From: Chitinophagaceae bacterium
GTDB lineage: Bacteria > Bacteroidota > Bacteroidia > Chitinophagales > Chitinophagaceae
Direction of reading: 5' to 3'
DNA length: 12,983 nucleotides
Assembly (NCBI GenBank): GCA_016741945.1
Contig: JACVCQ010000027.1
Span: 1-12,983, forward strand
The position numbers and the translations under genes are program-made. This document shows positions 12,839-12,983 of this stretch, piece after piece; position 1 is the stretch's first letter, and every line of letters starts with the position of its first letter. Below the pieces are notes generated by a model. It worked only from the letters and a program-made list of their open reading frames with translations, was not told the origin of the DNA and ran no database searches.

Positions 12839-12983
12839 TGCTATCAACAACACAAACCCAATCAACGTAATCACCACATGTGTAATGAGCCATATGCGTT
12901 GGTAGAGGGGTCTTTTGCCGAAGGGGATTTTGGCATTGCAGGGTTCGAAAATGGGGGCTAGTCCCCAGAAGACAACAGCGTTG
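12833..12983 (-). CDS. Unrecognised membrane-associated protein, C-terminal 49 residues only
   Basis: A reading frame enters from the right edge of the window and ends in TAA at 12833-12835. The 49 visible residues begin NAVVFWGLAPIFEPC, continue with a basic segment (GKRPLYQRIW) and end in a hydrophobic stretch, LITHVVITLIGFVLLIAR, that should be a membrane helix. No family could be recognised from this fragment. It is too short for the usual ORF cut-off, but both the frame and the amino-acid composition look like real protein, and its stop fits the same arrangement (stop codon in a heptamer unit) as the neighbouring gene. Confidence 0.6.
   Translation of the reverse strand, partial: NAVVFWGLAPIFEPCNAKIPFGKRPLYQRIWLITHVVITLIGFVLLIAR

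Overview
The window most likely comes from a Bacteroidota chromosome, probably a freshwater or soil member of the Chitinophagaceae (for example Sediminibacterium-like). I infer this from the AT-rich DNA, the TonB-dependent receptor with an N-terminal carboxypeptidase-regulatory-like domain, the DUF1080 protein, the Bacteroidota style of proteorhodopsin and Blh, and the lack of clear Shine-Dalgarno sites. No database search was possible, so the taxonomy is inference. No rRNA, tRNA, CRISPR array, transposase or phage gene was seen.

Layout: positions 1-425 hold the 3' end of a DUF1080 (3-keto-disaccharide hydrolase-like) gene, then a gene-free stretch with a terminator-like hairpin. A sugar-porter MFS gene (730-2037, +) converges on a MarR-type regulator (2051-2677, -). 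The regulator is divergent from a TonB-dependent outer-membrane receptor (2766-5213, +), which ends in a strong bidirectional terminator (5220-5260).

The centre of interest is a minus-strand operon at 5322-8842: light-driven proton-pump rhodopsin, then crtY (lycopene beta-cyclase), then blh (beta-carotene 15,15'-dioxygenase), then a flavin-reductase-like split-barrel protein. CrtY makes beta-carotene, Blh cleaves it to retinal, and retinal is the rhodopsin chromophore. The flavin-reductase-like protein is translationally coupled to blh and may supply reduced flavin to CrtY. The rhodopsin has the D85/T89/E96 proton-pump triad, Lys230 for retinal, Met93 at the spectral-tuning site (green predicted), and a Gly142 where bacteriorhodopsin has Trp138. 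That glycine is the opening used by xanthorhodopsin-type pumps to hold a carotenoid antenna, so this may be an antenna-assisted pump. A 10-bp perfect hairpin between rhodopsin and crtY, and two inverted repeats sharing a 12-bp motif upstream of the rhodopsin, are candidate expression controls.

Right of this are a lipoprotein serine hydrolase of the class C beta-lactamase/PBP fold (9156-10235, +), an orphan ABC ATPase with a TOBE-like tail (10212-11210, -), a Sua5-type threonylcarbamoyl-AMP synthase (11260-12219, -), a 96-residue glycogen-binding-like early-set protein (12377-12667, -) and the C-terminal end of an unrecognised gene with a terminal membrane segment (12833-12983, -). The last two intergenic gaps are filled with inverted pairs of 7-bp tandem arrays (consensus CTNNNAG), an unusual repeat that abuts stop codons.
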